64,000 nt of DNA from Opeltia flavorubescens (GCA_000442125.1 KE546975.1:310001-374000), one strand, 5' to 3'; numbered from the stretch's first letter, positions 10,845 through 21,851 are shown. The notes: generated by a model from the sequence alone, not told the origin. Numbers and translations are program-made.

Positions 10845-10978
10845 ATAAAGTATTAGCAAAAGCATCGGTACGACGAAAATTCGGACGGAAAGGGGGAAAG
10901 GGAAAGAAATGAATTAGATCGGAGAGTGAAATGAGGTGCTGATAGGCGAACCTCCGCAATGAGTAGTAGATATAGATA

Positions 10979-10997
10979 CATATATATATATATATAT
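10979..10997. repeat. (TA)n microsatellite
   Basis: An uninterrupted run of about nine TA units precedes the tandem-repeat region. Confidence 0.9.
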
Positions 10998-11159
10998 CAG
11001 GGGCAATGACACAGCAATAGCTGAGAGAGCTTGTAGAGAACGAGGCCGAGCGAGCATGTGGCCAATGATAGAATAGCGGACTTAGTGCTCATCATCATGT
11101 ATGAGGTAATGGGGATTTGATGAGTGAATGCCTGAGGAATGGATGAAAGCTTCAAGCAA

Positions 11160-11832
11160 AGTGCAACAGATGAGTTGACTCGATGCTCGGTGCAATAGAT
11201 GAGTGGACGGTGTCCGGAACAAGATACAGGAGAGGCATCGATGTAATGCCATGAATTGGAGAATGATAGCGGTGAATCAGTGACAGATGATTGAAGCAGG
11301 TGCTTGGAGGAAGATGAAGGTACCACAGGTACGAGGTAGAGAACATTCCATGATTCGGAGATTGGTAGCCACTGATGGTAAACCAGTGACAGATGTACAG
11401 ATCTCGATACACTGCCATGACCAGTGGTAGATTCGATTATTGTAGGAAGGGAAAGTAGTCAGTGGCAATCAACCATTGACAGGTGTGTTGAGCCGGTGCT
11501 TGAAGCAAAGTGCAAGGAAGATCTCAATGCGGCGCTGGCAGCTCAGAGCTGAGCCTTAGAGAGAGGTGAAGTAGCCAATGATGGTGGATCAGTGAAAGAT
11601 AGGTGGACCTCGTGCTCGGAACTAGCTGCATGCCATAAAGGCAGGTAGTGTAGAGCAGAGGAGGGGAAGATGTGTGACAGATGAGTGGACTCAATGCTCG
11701 AAGCAAGGTGTAAGGAAGATCCCAATGCAATGCTAGTCTAGCAGAGCATCAGAGGAAGATGAAGTAACCAATAATGGTAAAGCAGCGACAGATAGGTGGA
11801 CCTTGTGCTCAAAGGAAGCTGTGAGAGCAGAG
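11160..11832 (+). repeat. Degenerate tandem array, ~197-bp unit made of two sub-units
   Basis: A motif close to cagtgacagatgagtggac-t-gtgctcg recurs at about 11168, 11194, 11281, 11388, 11476, 11593, 11674 and 11786. From 11281 on the spacing alternates between about 81-88 and 107-117 bp, so every second copy lies 193-205 bp apart. A second shared block, a(a/g)gtag(c/t)ca-tgatggtaaa, precedes several copies, and aag(g)aagat(c)-aatgc follows. Copies are strongly diverged. On the minus strand the translated text repeats Ser/Leu/His-rich phrases with stops, so I take it as a non-coding minisatellite-like array. Confidence 0.75.
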
Positions 11833-11887
11833 TTTTGGAGGTGCAGTTGAGAGTCATTGGAGGAAGGCAACAGCAGTACTTACATTA

Positions 11888-12032
11888 TTCTGAGCCATTC
11901 GACTCACGAGTGAATGTTTCGAGGGAAAGTCGATGGAGATTACTTGACGTCTTAAAGAGGGTTGATACGTTCCTGAAGAGTGATGGTTGCTGGAGCAGAA
12001 AAGTTGTTACGAACTACGATGGAGAGCAGAGA
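11888..12032 (+). repeat. Dispersed repeat, copy 2 (better preserved)
   Basis: Matches 7040-7192; see that entry for the shared words. Here a plus-strand frame runs through the repeat (11796-12167) with text such as SRWRLLDVLKRVDTFLKSDG, which could be a remnant of a coding element, but there is no recognisable domain. It starts about 55 bp after the tandem array ends. Confidence 0.75.
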
Positions 12033-12841
12033 AAGACAAGAGAAGAGAAAACCAGAAAACTGGGAAGGCAAGGCAGTGATGTGGACCTATCAAATTTTGG
12101 ACCCCTATCGACTAGCAGAATTACAGGTATAGAAACTCTGTTTCATTACAAACACCATCTCCGTTGACGATGACAATCAGAATCATATAGGGGGAAAACT
12201 AGAAAGATGTTATTGTATCCAGAGAGACTGTTGTATATCTGAATGCCAACTGGATCATCCTTGTCCAAGAGAGAGGTTATGGGGCTGTGCTGTATAAAAT
12301 GGAGTCCTACGACCCAAGATTGAAATGGCTAGAGAAACAAAGCGTAGGAGTACTCCGCAGGTCAAATTTCGTAATAATCATCATAAAGATATCATGTGAA
12401 GGTTATTGTGAGAGATTCGAGAAGGTTCAAGGAGTGCAAAGTTCGTAGCTGGACCGTGTGTACATACTGGCGTTCCGATCCCGATAATTATGGTGAATAT
12501 TCAACCTCGACTTCTCAAGTCACAGCCCATTGATAGAGAACGAGATGCTCACCTACACACCAACCTTTTTTTCCACTTCATCCAGCACTTGATGAATCAC
12601 CATTGCTAAAACAAGCGAAATTGACTTATCGATATTCGATCGGAGGATTCTCGGAGACACCGACGCTACGCTGTGGAAGTGGACTTGGTATACGCGTGCA
12701 ACAGGTTTCTTATCACATAGCCTACAGAGGATGAGGGAGATACTTACATTCCCTACTCACTGATGCCTTCAGACTCTCCTCCTGCTTCTTCTTCGTCATC
12801 ATTTTGCCACAGCGATAACGAATCCCCCCACCAGCTACTCG
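12033..12841. other. No gene seen
   Basis: Short frames only, with no motif and no splice chain. Lies between the repeat and the 3' end of the secreted-protein gene. Confidence 0.55.
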
Positions 12842-13669
12842 TCACACACGGATCAGCGAACCCAACTCATCAAGTTCTACAAGACCACACAAACTCACTA
12901 CATTGACCACCCCAACCGACGCCGGAACGTAAATATCTATCGTTCGTTCCGTGAAGCCGTCCGGCGAGTAAGTCATATAATACATAATGCCCTTCAGCGC
13001 TCCAACGAGAAATTCCAGGCCATGGGGATCCCGCGCGAAATGCGGTTTCGGCAGAAACCCCAAGCGGATATTCCGGTAGGAGGAAGTGAGGCCCCCGACG
13101 GGCAGGGGGATATCCCGGCCATGGTTCATTAAGAGGGTGCGGAAGGCGGCGACGAGGAATTCAGTGATAGCGACACTAATGTCAGATCTGTGGGGTTTGG
13201 GGGGTTAAACTTTTGGTTGGGGACATCGATGGGGCCCACAGGTAGTGGAGCAACGGAGTGTATCTCCCCGATGGGTGAAGGAAACGGAAGACTGGTACTT
13301 ACTGCGAAATTTTGGCGGGGGGATATCCATCATGGAAGACCAGTGTCATCTCCGTGCCGGGAACAGGGAATACAGCAGATCGATTGAGTGTGTTGACCGA
13401 AGCACTGCCATCGAGTCAATAAGACACTTGGTTCAAAGCTTCCACCTCGTACATGTCAAAATTCGGGACTGTGTTAGACATCAGCGAGCCGAGTGTTGCT
13501 GGTTCGAAGACGCCGCTGCACGATACAATCAGCAGCAATATGCCTTTGTTGAGATTTTAGAATATGCAGTGACTTGCCCCGAGCTGCTGATTGAGGATCC
13601 AGGATCCATGACTGCCGCACTTGCGCATATGGCCCAGCAGGCAGCTGTGAGAATGCTTTTGAGACCCAT
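12842..13669 (-). CDS. Putative secreted protein of unknown family
   Basis: An ATG at 13669 starts a classic signal peptide (MGLKSILTAACWAICASAAV). Downstream exons have regular codon use and two introns that join in phase. One is 13405-13452 (gtacga...ggcag), linking ...SNTVPNFD to SVNTLNRSAVFPVPGTEM. The other is 13188-13302 (gtaagt...cccacag), linking DGYPPAKIS to ISVAITEFLVAAFRTLLM. The last exon contains PHGLEFLVGALKGIMYYMTY and ERTIDIYVPASVGVVNV and is open to TGA at 12842, although gtgagt just after VVNV could be a further donor. The join between the signal-peptide exon and the next segment (SGVFEPATLGSLMSN) could not be placed in phase, so an intron or lesion near 13500-13575 is unresolved. 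I do not recognise the family; secretion is inferred from the signal peptide. Confidence 0.55.
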
Positions 13670-14813
13670 GGCGATGATGAACAAGCTACTCTTCCCTGCT
13701 GCGTACTCAGCATATGACGTATGTATAAACGGCTGATCACTGACCGTAGGTACCAAATTTGTCACGATTGCGCAACAAGGGACTCGAAGCCACGAAGTTT
13801 GGTTTTCTTTGGAAGTTCTGGTCCAGACGAGTAATACGTCGTGCCTTTTACAGATTATCAGTTACTATCTTGGTGGTTAATGTATGTTGTCGTGGCCCTG
13901 TCCATGATCAATCATTTATCCCTCACATGAAGTAAATGACAGCTCATATTGAAAAGCGATGCTGACACCGTAAAGCACTGATGACATTGACGCGGAACGC
14001 GCGAAGCAGCAGTCCCTGCATCGCAAGAAAGCGACAGCCGATTAAGACACCAGTGGCAACCTAATATAGAGGAGCAGCGCGTATAGCAAAAGACGTCATG
14101 AAAACGTGTGCCGGAGAGAGAGATATTATGCGATGAGAAAAACAGATTACCATGCACGGAAGATCGGTGAACCATGACACGATGCTCACAAACCACAGCA
14201 TCACAGCCCAAAAATCATAACCCAAGAAAAAATTAGTATAGACTAGCTACAAGTATCAAGCGCTGTGCATCTACTCCATTGCCAGTAGGGTACTCGAGCT
14301 CGATGTTGACGCTCGCCTGGAGTAAGCAGAAAGCTATCTCGATGATCAGTAAACAACGAAGAAAACAAGAAAGACCCGTTCCATAAATTTTGTGGTATAT
14401 GCCATCGAGGGGGAGGAAGAAACAAGCAACGATGAACAAACGCCGCCAAGATGCCTATTTGTTTTGCCCTGTACAAAGAAGATCGGACTCGGTACCCGGG
14501 GGTGGAAGACAAGGAAGGTGTGATGAACAGAACCGGCTCGCCCATGTTGTAGGAAGCAGGAGCGACTTGTGTTCCAACTGGAAGGCCCGGATCTACCTCT
14601 CTCCTCTCTGCTTCTTGATCCTTTGCGTCACTCTCATAGCCCTAGGGAGAACACATAGTCGACAGAGCGAATAGTGAGGACGGAGTATGGTGGATGAGTA
14701 TTACAAGAAATTAAATGAATCTTCATTCTAATACCAAAATGGAAGCGAAAAGTTGACTCCTTGTTTGACCCATGCCGCTCTTGTGGGAAAGATGACAATT
14801 TGTGAGTTGGATT
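13670..14813. other. No confident gene
   Basis: Short frames only. A minus-strand piece after acceptor gcttactccag (about 14320) reads NIELEYPTGNGVDAQRLILV to TAA at about 14233 and could be a last exon, but no upstream exon could be joined to it. Confidence 0.4.
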
Positions 14814-16756
14814 TTATAAGCCAACGTCGAGCACCAGGCTGACATCTCGGACCTGAGGACCTGCGAGATCTTCCAGCACAGGGATCAGGTCCAGCAATTC
14901 GTTATCGTGCGCGTCGGAGAACCAGCTACTTATGGGGACGGCATGTTGGGGGTGGAAAATGTACGAGGTGGGTGAATTGTCGATGATGATGGTTTCTCGG
15001 AGTTCGCGTCCGACTTGTGAAAGATCCTGATAGATATTAGACACGCCCGCTAATAGATCGAAATGGCTCACTTTGACATAGTTTCCTTGGTGGTTGTAGC
15101 AGCTTTCCCGGAATAATCGATGGTGCACGACATTGTGAATGTCCAGCTGATCAAGAAGAGGGTCGCCATACTTGAAAGTGTTAGCATGGAAACACAAGTT
15201 TCATCACAAAATGTACCTTTGACACTGAAGCTGTAAAGACGACAACCTCGTAGAGCTCGCCTACTCGCTTCATGAACTGATCTACGCCTGGCCTTTTGAT
15301 CACATAAACGTTATGATACTGCCCCTCAATCTCGACAGGTATAGTAAAATCTGCTTGATGTAGGATCTACAATTGTCAGTATGAGAGCAGAGCTTGTGGC
15401 ACAATTACAAACTTTGAAGCTACTATGCACCAAAGTCTCATCCAGATCAAGGACGAGGCACTTCTTCCCCCTGAACCGATCAGTCAACGGAGGTAATAAC
15501 CATTTCTGCTGATCGGAAATTATGGCGCCATTTGATGCTTGTCGATCGGATAATGGACGATTGATTGGAGGTGGAGGAGGTAGATTGGGAGGNGTTGGGC
15601 TTTGAACAGTCGATTCCTGCGGTTCTGGAACAGTTGGTGCGTCTGGCATTTCGATGTCTCGAGTTTCCTGCTGTGGTGTCCGATCATTGATTGTCATCTC
15701 CTCTTTCGATACTTCTGCCTCTGTTGGGTTTGCTGCAGGGTCTGCTAATCCGTCTGTGCTAAGAGCTGCAGCTTTTTCATCGAACCCGCACGTAGTGGTG
15801 CCGTCTTTAGAGTCTGATGGCAATGGAGGTAGAGGCTGCTCACTTGGAGGCGCCATATTCCTTGCCTCTGCCACAGCCGGACTATCAATGACAGGAGCCT
15901 TCTCCGCGTCTTTCTTGGGTGGCTCAATAATTTTGGGCTTTGCTGCTGGAGGGAGTTCTGAGTATGGCGGACCAGCAATGTTATCCTCTATAGCTTCTTT
16001 TGACTCCGTATTACTCGATTCGCCAGCGCTGGCGTTAGGTTTGGTCATCGGTGTAGGCTGCCTTCCGCGGTTCGCTTGCAAGGTTCTGGCCTTCTTGGGA
16101 GGAATAGCCTGGTTCGATTCCGAGGCGTGGGCATTTTCCGACGGACTGCAGCAGTTGAGGATTGAAAAGAATCTTGAGAGCCCCTTCTTTGGTTTTTCAG
16201 GAGTATCGGATGGTTGAATTTCAACAGTCTTTTCCTGACTCGCTGCGGGACCAACAATCCTTTCCTTGTTCGAAAGCTTGCTGCTGGTTGTACTACCCTT
16301 TCGACTGGGCGCTTTTATGCTGCCTTTTGAGCCTCGCTTTGACGTCTTCTCCTGGCCAACTGAAAAGTCTCCACTCTTTTTCTCGGCAGGCTTTGTCGAG
16401 GCTATCGGACTTTCCAATGTCTCAGTCCCGGGAGCAGTATCTTGTGTCGCTATGGAACGATCTAGCGCAGTCTCGGAGGAAAAGTGCTCGCTATTGCCGT
16501 AGGCACCTGAAGGTCCTTGAACAGGAGATGCTTGCGCAGTCGTTGATGCGGAGTTCAGAAACGTTGATGCCACAGGGCTGGCCGCAGATGGGTCTAATAT
16601 CGTCGTTAGCTTAATCTGCGCCATCTCGAAATGCAGCTGGTCCGCCCTCGTACCTGATTTGTCGAGAGCTGGTTCTGCGGAGTTGTGGAGGTCCTTGGAA
16701 ATACCGTTTGAATTTGTGGTAGCCTCCTGATTTGGATGCAGAACCTCTCCGCTCAT
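14814..16756 (-). CDS. PSR-type FCP1-like (NLI-interacting factor) protein phosphatase
   Basis: HAD-superfamily Ser/Thr phosphatase of the SCP/PSR group; yeast Psr1/Psr2 act at the plasma membrane in sodium-stress signalling. Four exons and three introns (15367-15412, 15171-15216, 15027-15071) give 601 aa in phase. The first 440 residues are a low-complexity Ser/Pro/Ala/Lys-rich region with a short cysteine pair in [10 protein letters not shown]. The catalytic domain follows: [18 protein letters not shown] carries the DXDXT nucleophile motif. Then come a block around [20 protein letters not shown] and [18 protein letters not shown], ending [12 protein letters not shown]. All the usual FCP1-homology blocks are present, so it should be active. 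One undetermined base lies at 15593 in the linker. Membrane targeting by the N-terminal Cys is not clear here because yeast Psr proteins carry it at the extreme N-terminus. Confidence 0.93.
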
Positions 16757-17718
16757 TTGGACTCAGAGTCCTGCCTCAAGCAGGCGACGAGAGTGATTTT
16801 GCGCAAATGATCTCCCCGCAACCCTCGATAATTGATACCGAGCTGTGCCTGCCCTTTGCAGCCGAGTGCGATTTCGAAGACTAAGCGCGATACGTTTCGT
16901 CGGCTGCATGTATTTGATGTCTGCGCGTCAAAGGATCGGGCTGCTGACGTTGAACAAGAATTGCTGCAGGAAGCGAGTTGAGAGCGGACTGGCGATAGGA
17001 AAACGTGGGAATGCAGGTTGGTGATATTGATGTAGAGTTCGACAGCGGTAGGATACGATGGCTCATCGAGATGATGTTGAAAACCGGCGTGCCAAACGGC
17101 GATCGTAGGACGGCGAGGACGGGAGGGAAAACGGCGCTAGCGTCTCATTGGTGGGCAGGAAATTACCAGCCTTCCCCTAGATGTCGAAACCAAAGACTCG
17201 TTGCACTTTCCTCCCTACATTCTTCAATGGTACTAGTATCCTACAAGCAAGAGATACAACGGACCATCAGCTATTCAGTTGACAATTCTTAGACGACATG
17301 TCGAAGAAGACCACGGTCTGGATCAGATCCGAAGATCCTATCTTGCTTGAAGTCTGTCCCATGACCCCTCGACCCAATGGACCGGTTACACACGCAGCAC
17401 GCATGGCCAACAGCTTTACAGAATATGGTAGCCGCTTTCTTGAAATGAACCATTTCTCATCTGTTATTATTTGCGATGGCACGTGAATCTGCTGGAGGAC
17501 AAAACGAGAGATATACACGGCTGTGCTTGATCACACGAGCAATTAGAATGGGTTGATACTGTGTACAGAGCAAAAAGAACTCCTTTTTCCAACCCCGTTC
17601 CCCTTTAAAGCTCCCGTCTCCATCGATCAATCGACTTCCTTGCACTTCCATTCCAAGAGACCACCACGCCCGGAAACTCCTACCCCTGCCCCTCCCTACC
17701 AACAAACCATCTCTACTC
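16757..17718. other. Intergenic, with a small unexplained plus-strand frame
   Basis: Promoter side of the phosphatase and 3' side of the arabinitol dehydrogenase. A 62-codon plus frame at 17298-17486 begins MSKKTTVWIRSEDPILLEV. Its first part resembles sequence at 2025-2070 (see repeat entry). No other gene-like structure. Confidence 0.5.
17281..17323 (+). repeat. Short ~43-bp sequence also present (inverted) near 2025-2070
   Basis: Plus strand ttctta-gacgacatgtcgaagaag-accacggtctggatca matches the minus strand at about 2070-2025, ttctcg-gacgacagatcaaagaag-accatggtctggatca, with only six or seven differences. Both then have a weaker shared tccCATGA about 45-50 bp later. Whether it is a small mobile or coding remnant is unknown. 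Confidence 0.55.
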
Positions 17719-18837
17719 CTACTCCCCGTCATCGCTCTTGATCATAACCTTAATAGCTCCACTCTTCACATCCCCCGCCGTCTCAAACGCCTTCACAGCA
17801 TCTTCGATCCCAAACCGATGCGTCACCAGAGTTCCTAAATCCACCACTCCATCTCTTACCAACCGAATCGCTCTTGGCCACGTATTCGAGTACCGATACT
17901 GGAAGCGAAGGTCAATCTCCTGTGTGCTGAGCCTCATGAATGGCAATAGCATGTTCGGTTTCCCCACTCCGATCACGAACACCTTCCCACCGAACTTGAC
18001 GCTGTAGATCGCGTTCGAGACCGATGACTCCACGCCTGTACATTCGAGAGCGACGGCTGGCTTGACACCGCCGGTTGCCTTGACGATCTCGGCCCCGGCA
18101 TCAGGAGGAGAAAGCGAAATATCCACTTTGTAGGTCTTTGCTCTGGGGCATATCTTCTGAGCGTACTTCAGGCGTCCCTCGTCAACGTCCGTGATGACAA
18201 TGGGGCAGGCACCAGCGGCTTGACAGCAGAGAAGGGTGATGAGGCCAATGGGACCAGCGCCGCAAATGAGGACGCAATCGCCCAGAGCGACACCGGAACG
18301 CTCCATGCCTGCAAGAGCGACCGAGAGAGGCTCGAGAAGTGCGCCGTTCTCAAAAGACATGTCATCGATCTTGTGACACCAGCAGGCAGGGTGGTTGACG
18401 TAGCGGCGAAGGAGACCATCGACAGGCGGAGTGGAAAGGAATTTCATCTTCTCGCAGCCATTGTAGCGGCCTGTGAGGCAAGGTTCGCAGTTGTTGCAGA
18501 TGAGGCCGGGTTCAATAGCAACGCGGTCGCCAGGAGAAAGATGGGTTACGGAGGGATGGGTTGCGAGGATGACACCGGATGATTCGTGACCGAGGATATG
18601 ATTACTGTCCACGATCATAGGCCCGATGGCTCCGTGTCGCCAGAAGTGAACGTCGGATCCGCAGATACCAGTACTCTTAATACCAACAGTAACCCACCCC
18701 TCCGGAAGATCCTTCCCCTTGCTCTGCTTAAGCTCATCAACATTGGGCGTAGTCTCTTCAACCCATAACTTATGTTCAGGGTTGGTAAACACGCCAATAT
18801 TAGGCTTCGTAATAGTTTCGACCGTTGTTGTAGACAT
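17719..18837 (-). CDS. lad1: L-arabinitol 4-dehydrogenase
   Basis: NAD-dependent medium-chain dehydrogenase that oxidises L-arabinitol to L-xylulose in the fungal L-arabinose pathway; cytosolic. A single exon gives 372 aa from ATG 18837, the usual length. Catalytic zinc ligands sit in [10 protein letters not shown] and GHESSG, and the structural zinc site is the four-Cys cluster [15 protein letters not shown]. The Rossmann dinucleotide motif is GAGPIGL. The blocks [20 protein letters not shown] and [15 protein letters not shown] are very close to known Neurospora and Trichoderma L-arabinitol dehydrogenases as I remember them, which separates it from xylitol and sorbitol dehydrogenases. The frame is open three codons upstream (TTG), but the ATG is the natural start. 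A second enzyme of the same pathway, xylose reductase, is at 41330-42523. Confidence 0.93.
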   Translation of the reverse strand: MSTTTVETITKPNIGVFTNPEHKLWVEETTPNVDELKQSKGKDLPEGWVTVGIKSTGICGSDVHFWRHGAIGPMIVDSNHILGHESSGVILATHPSVTHLSPGDRVAIEPGLICNNCEPCLTGRYNGCEKMKFLSTPPVDGLLRRYVNHPACWCHKIDDMSFENGALLEPLSVALAGMERSGVALGDCVLICGAGPIGLITLLCCQAAGACPIVITDVDEGRLKYAQKICPRAKTYKVDISLSPPDAGAEIVKATGGVKPAVALECTGVESSVSNAIYSVKFGGKVFVIGVGKPNMLLPFMRLSTQEIDLRFQYRYSNTWPRAIRLVRDGVVDLGTLVTHRFGIEDAVKAFETAGDVKSGAIKVMIKSDDGE

Positions 18838-19408
18838 CCTGTACAATTAATATGCTTGCAGCTCTATGATGATGGGAATGTCAGAAGCCCAGCGAATAAA
18901 TAGATGGCAATTGGGCGAAGGATTCCTGGCAAGCTACCCCACAATCAACAGATCGACAAAACGATAGGAGGGGTATGGAATACCAAGAGTACGTGGGGCT
19001 GGCGCACCAGTGGGATTTCAAAGAGTGATGGTCTTAGCTGCGCAATAGACGTGGAAAGACGTTGCGTTTGCAGTATCAGCCAATGGACTTCAATTGTTCG
19101 TGGCAGAATCCTGCAGCAGAATGATAGTGGGATGCTTCGAATCCTTAGCGTGACAGGTTGGATCTTGGTCACGCACGCGCGGGGCATAAGGACGGCACGT
19201 AATCGACGACTCACCTCGCGAATTGATAGAGTAAGGTTGGGCAGGAAACGAGGTATCGATTTGATGATCGTCGATTGCTTGGAATAAGCGCAACATTGGT
19301 TTATTTACTGTCAAGGGGTACAATATGGAAAAAAAATATGCATACATTCCTCTATAAAGCTCTATTACGAAAAGTTGACTTACATAAACCTACCGAAGTG
19401 GAATTATC
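18838..19408. other. Promoter region of lad1 / 3' flank of next gene
   Basis: A 127-codon plus frame (18904-19287) has no motif and lies antisense to the likely lad1 promoter and leader, so it is not called. I searched by eye for the XlnR-type hexamer GGCTAR and saw none here. Confidence 0.5.
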
Positions 19409-20896
19409 TCAATGCTTACAATCTTCTGAACCAGCCCATATCTCAGGTAACGTGTTGTCGGTCAAGAAGCATAACCAGCAAGCCAGCCTTGGCCCGAACA
19501 TAGGAACGCAATACAGCTTGTCCTTGCGACCAGGGGTGTGCCAGTTTGACCACGTGATAAATCTCTGAGGCTTGCTGAGATGATTCTCAAGTCCAGCCCA
19601 GTCCAGGAAGTCCGGGTCGTGCATCTCCATGCTTTTCGCCAATGTAGGTGATACCATTGTGATACCGAAACCTGGCTTTTGCGTATCCGATACTCCAATA
19701 ACGAAATAATCACGATGGAGTGCTTTAATAATGTCTTGCACTCGCTCTGCCTTGGCAGGTAAAGCCTTCGGGTTTGTGGAGGGTTGACCTCTAGGCTTTC
19801 TCCTTTCTATTCCGGCTTTCTCCATCTCCTCATAGGCAATCTCGAGCCACACATCCGCATCATCCTCGAGCATGGAGTTTAAGAAATCGGTCAGGTCGAT
19901 TTGGCCAAAGAATCGATGGCTTGGTGAGGCGGAGGTGGCCCGCGGGTCTACCAAATCACCCTCAATTGGCAGGGTCCAGACCGTTTCCTTGCCGTTGAAG
20001 GATTGCCTGATCTTATAGGGTATCTCCATATTGGCATCATCATCAAGGAACAGTGCTTCATCCTGTGCAAGATCAACAGGGAGCAGATCGCGAGTCGTGG
20101 TCCTGATCGGTTTTCCAGGCAGTTGAAAATCAACGACAAAGAAAGAACCAAAGAGATTCGGAACTTGCCTTGCCATTCTCTTTATCAATCGAATCTCCAT
20201 CTTGTCAAATTTGGGATGCAGGCTTGCCACGTCTGGGCCATCTGGCACCAGCGTGTTGGCGTTTGTAAAGTCCTCGTCAGAAAAGTCGATCGAGGTTTCT
20301 AGGGTAATTGGTGTGGAGTGATCCGATCGGAAAGTAGGGGCAGGGCTTGCGGAACACCGGTTGCTCTTCGAACTTGGAGTGGTCGTGCCGTGAAACGATG
20401 CCAGTCCTTGTTTCCTCCGGAGGCTTCGAGATGGTTGGGACTCAGGGCCATCAGGGACCATAACATATACCGGATTGTCTGGCTTATGTCGTTTCCTGCC
20501 CGCGATTGTAGTCGGAACCTCCGTATCGATCTTGGGTAGTGAAGGTTTTGGCGTCGCCGCAAGCTGCTGCTTGCTGGCCGCCTCTCGAAGGCTCAAGAGA
20601 CTATAACGAACATAGATTGAAGTTGGCGTCTCATGAGTAATCCGTTTCGATTCTGATTCGTCCAAGTCAATACCTAAATCCAATGAGCTGGACGCGAAAT
20701 CCGGCAGAAGAGAGATCAACGATACGTTTGGTAGCTCTGGTGCAAAAGAAAATTTTCTCCTAATGTACGCAGGAAGAGGATATCCTCCTGGTGGGGGGAG
20801 TGGGTCGTAGCTTCCACGCGGACGGAGATGTTGTACAGCTTCAGCCAGGTCATTCGGATTCTTCAAGAGCTTTCTGGATGTCCGTATACTAGACAT
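19409..20896 (-). CDS. Conserved-looking protein of unknown function, 495 aa
   Basis: Single-exon frame from ATG 20896. The N-terminal third has PRGSYDPLPPPGGYPLPAYI and a disordered, Ser/Lys-rich part (RSLRRKQGLASFHGTT). The rest is more ordered and acidic, with LIKRMARQVPNLFGSFFVVD, HRFFGQIDLTDFLNSMLEDD and the C-terminal block HRDYFVIGVSDTQKPGFGIT, ending in an aromatic/Cys segment PMFGPRLACWLCFLTDN. No signal peptide or membrane helix. The frame stays open for 116 codons upstream of this ATG without any ATG that fits (first codon TTG), so I treat that part as 5' leader. Regular codon use makes the gene itself convincing, but I cannot name a family. Confidence 0.75.
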   Translation of the reverse strand: MSSIRTSRKLLKNPNDLAEAVQHLRPRGSYDPLPPPGGYPLPAYIRRKFSFAPELPNVSLISLLPDFASSSLDLGIDLDESESKRITHETPTSIYVRYSLLSLREAASKQQLAATPKPSLPKIDTEVPTTIAGRKRHKPDNPVYVMVPDGPESQPSRSLRRKQGLASFHGTTTPSSKSNRCSASPAPTFRSDHSTPITLETSIDFSDEDFTNANTLVPDGPDVASLHPKFDKMEIRLIKRMARQVPNLFGSFFVVDFQLPGKPIRTTTRDLLPVDLAQDEALFLDDDANMEIPYKIRQSFNGKETVWTLPIEGDLVDPRATSASPSHRFFGQIDLTDFLNSMLEDDADVWLEIAYEEMEKAGIERRKPRGQPSTNPKALPAKAERVQDIIKALHRDYFVIGVSDTQKPGFGITMVSPTLAKSMEMHDPDFLDWAGLENHLSKPQRFITWSNWHTPGRKDKLYCVPMFGPRLACWLCFLTDNTLPEIWAGSEDCKH

Positions 20897-21851
20897 GGTG
20901 CGACAGTTGATTGGAGTTTGGTATTCGTAGAACAAGAGTCGAAAAGGGAAGTGATACTGGGAGAGTATCTGGGAGGTGTTGTTCACACGTACATATGGGC
21001 TTAGAAGAAAGTAACAATGGCTTAGCAAGATTGGGGGCAACAAAGGAAATACAAGAGACTTAGCTAAGATGCTGCAACAAAGCATAATGACAATCATTGA
21101 CGCTGGAGACGAACGGTACAGATATAGTGGGACAAAGCGAGAAAAGAGTCTCTGTCGAACAATGGGCGGTCCCTTAGGTATTCCAATTTCATAGCACATG
21201 TATGGGGAAGGACCATACGCCGTTCGAGGAAGGAGAAACGACAAGCAAGGTCATATAGCATAGACATTGTAAGTCCTGCCATAAGGTACAATTGGAACGT
21301 TAGGTTGTGTAACAGAAAAGACTGACGAGGGTTGATGACGAAAGTCTCGCCAGACTGGCAGTGAATCCCCAAGGATAATCATAAAGATCCCGACCAATTT
21401 TAGAAGGAACGGAGATCGATACACCAGTTAGGACGTACGCCAAGCTGTAGACTACGGTGTCAGGACAAGTCTGATATTTACATCAGCCGTTGGCTAGAGT
21501 AGGGAAACAATCATTAGCGCCTTAAGCACCAAACCTAATATACGAAACAAAGCATCATAATTGAGAACAATTTTCCCTCGTCTCAGTATGCACACCGAAC
21601 GGATCTATGACTGGAGCTAGCAAGATCCTATCACGCAATGTGAAATTGAAATAACTCTGTCATAAATGAATTCTAGCAACCCTAAATGCATCACGACTTT
21701 TCCACCGTTTCGCCCAAAATGCCAGGAAAGCCAGTCTTCCACCCGTCAATTCAACGCCAACATGGTATAGTACATTCATAGCCCTCGCAAAGCCACACCA
21801 TTACCACCTTGCCTGTCGTAACCATGAAACCCTCCTCCCCCCTTTTCCCCA
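20897..21851. other. Intergenic, 5' leader of the 495-aa gene and 3' flank of the next
   Basis: No gene recognised. The part at 20897-21244 is open in the frame of the downstream gene and is probably leader or promoter. Confidence 0.6.

Noticed and set aside
15654-16614. Plus frames of 187 and 150 codons
   Set aside because: Antisense to the PSR-like phosphatase; they mirror its low-complexity linker.
18220-18582. 120-codon plus frame
   Set aside because: Antisense to L-arabinitol 4-dehydrogenase.
18904-19287. 127-codon plus frame
   Set aside because: Motif-free and located in the lad1 promoter.
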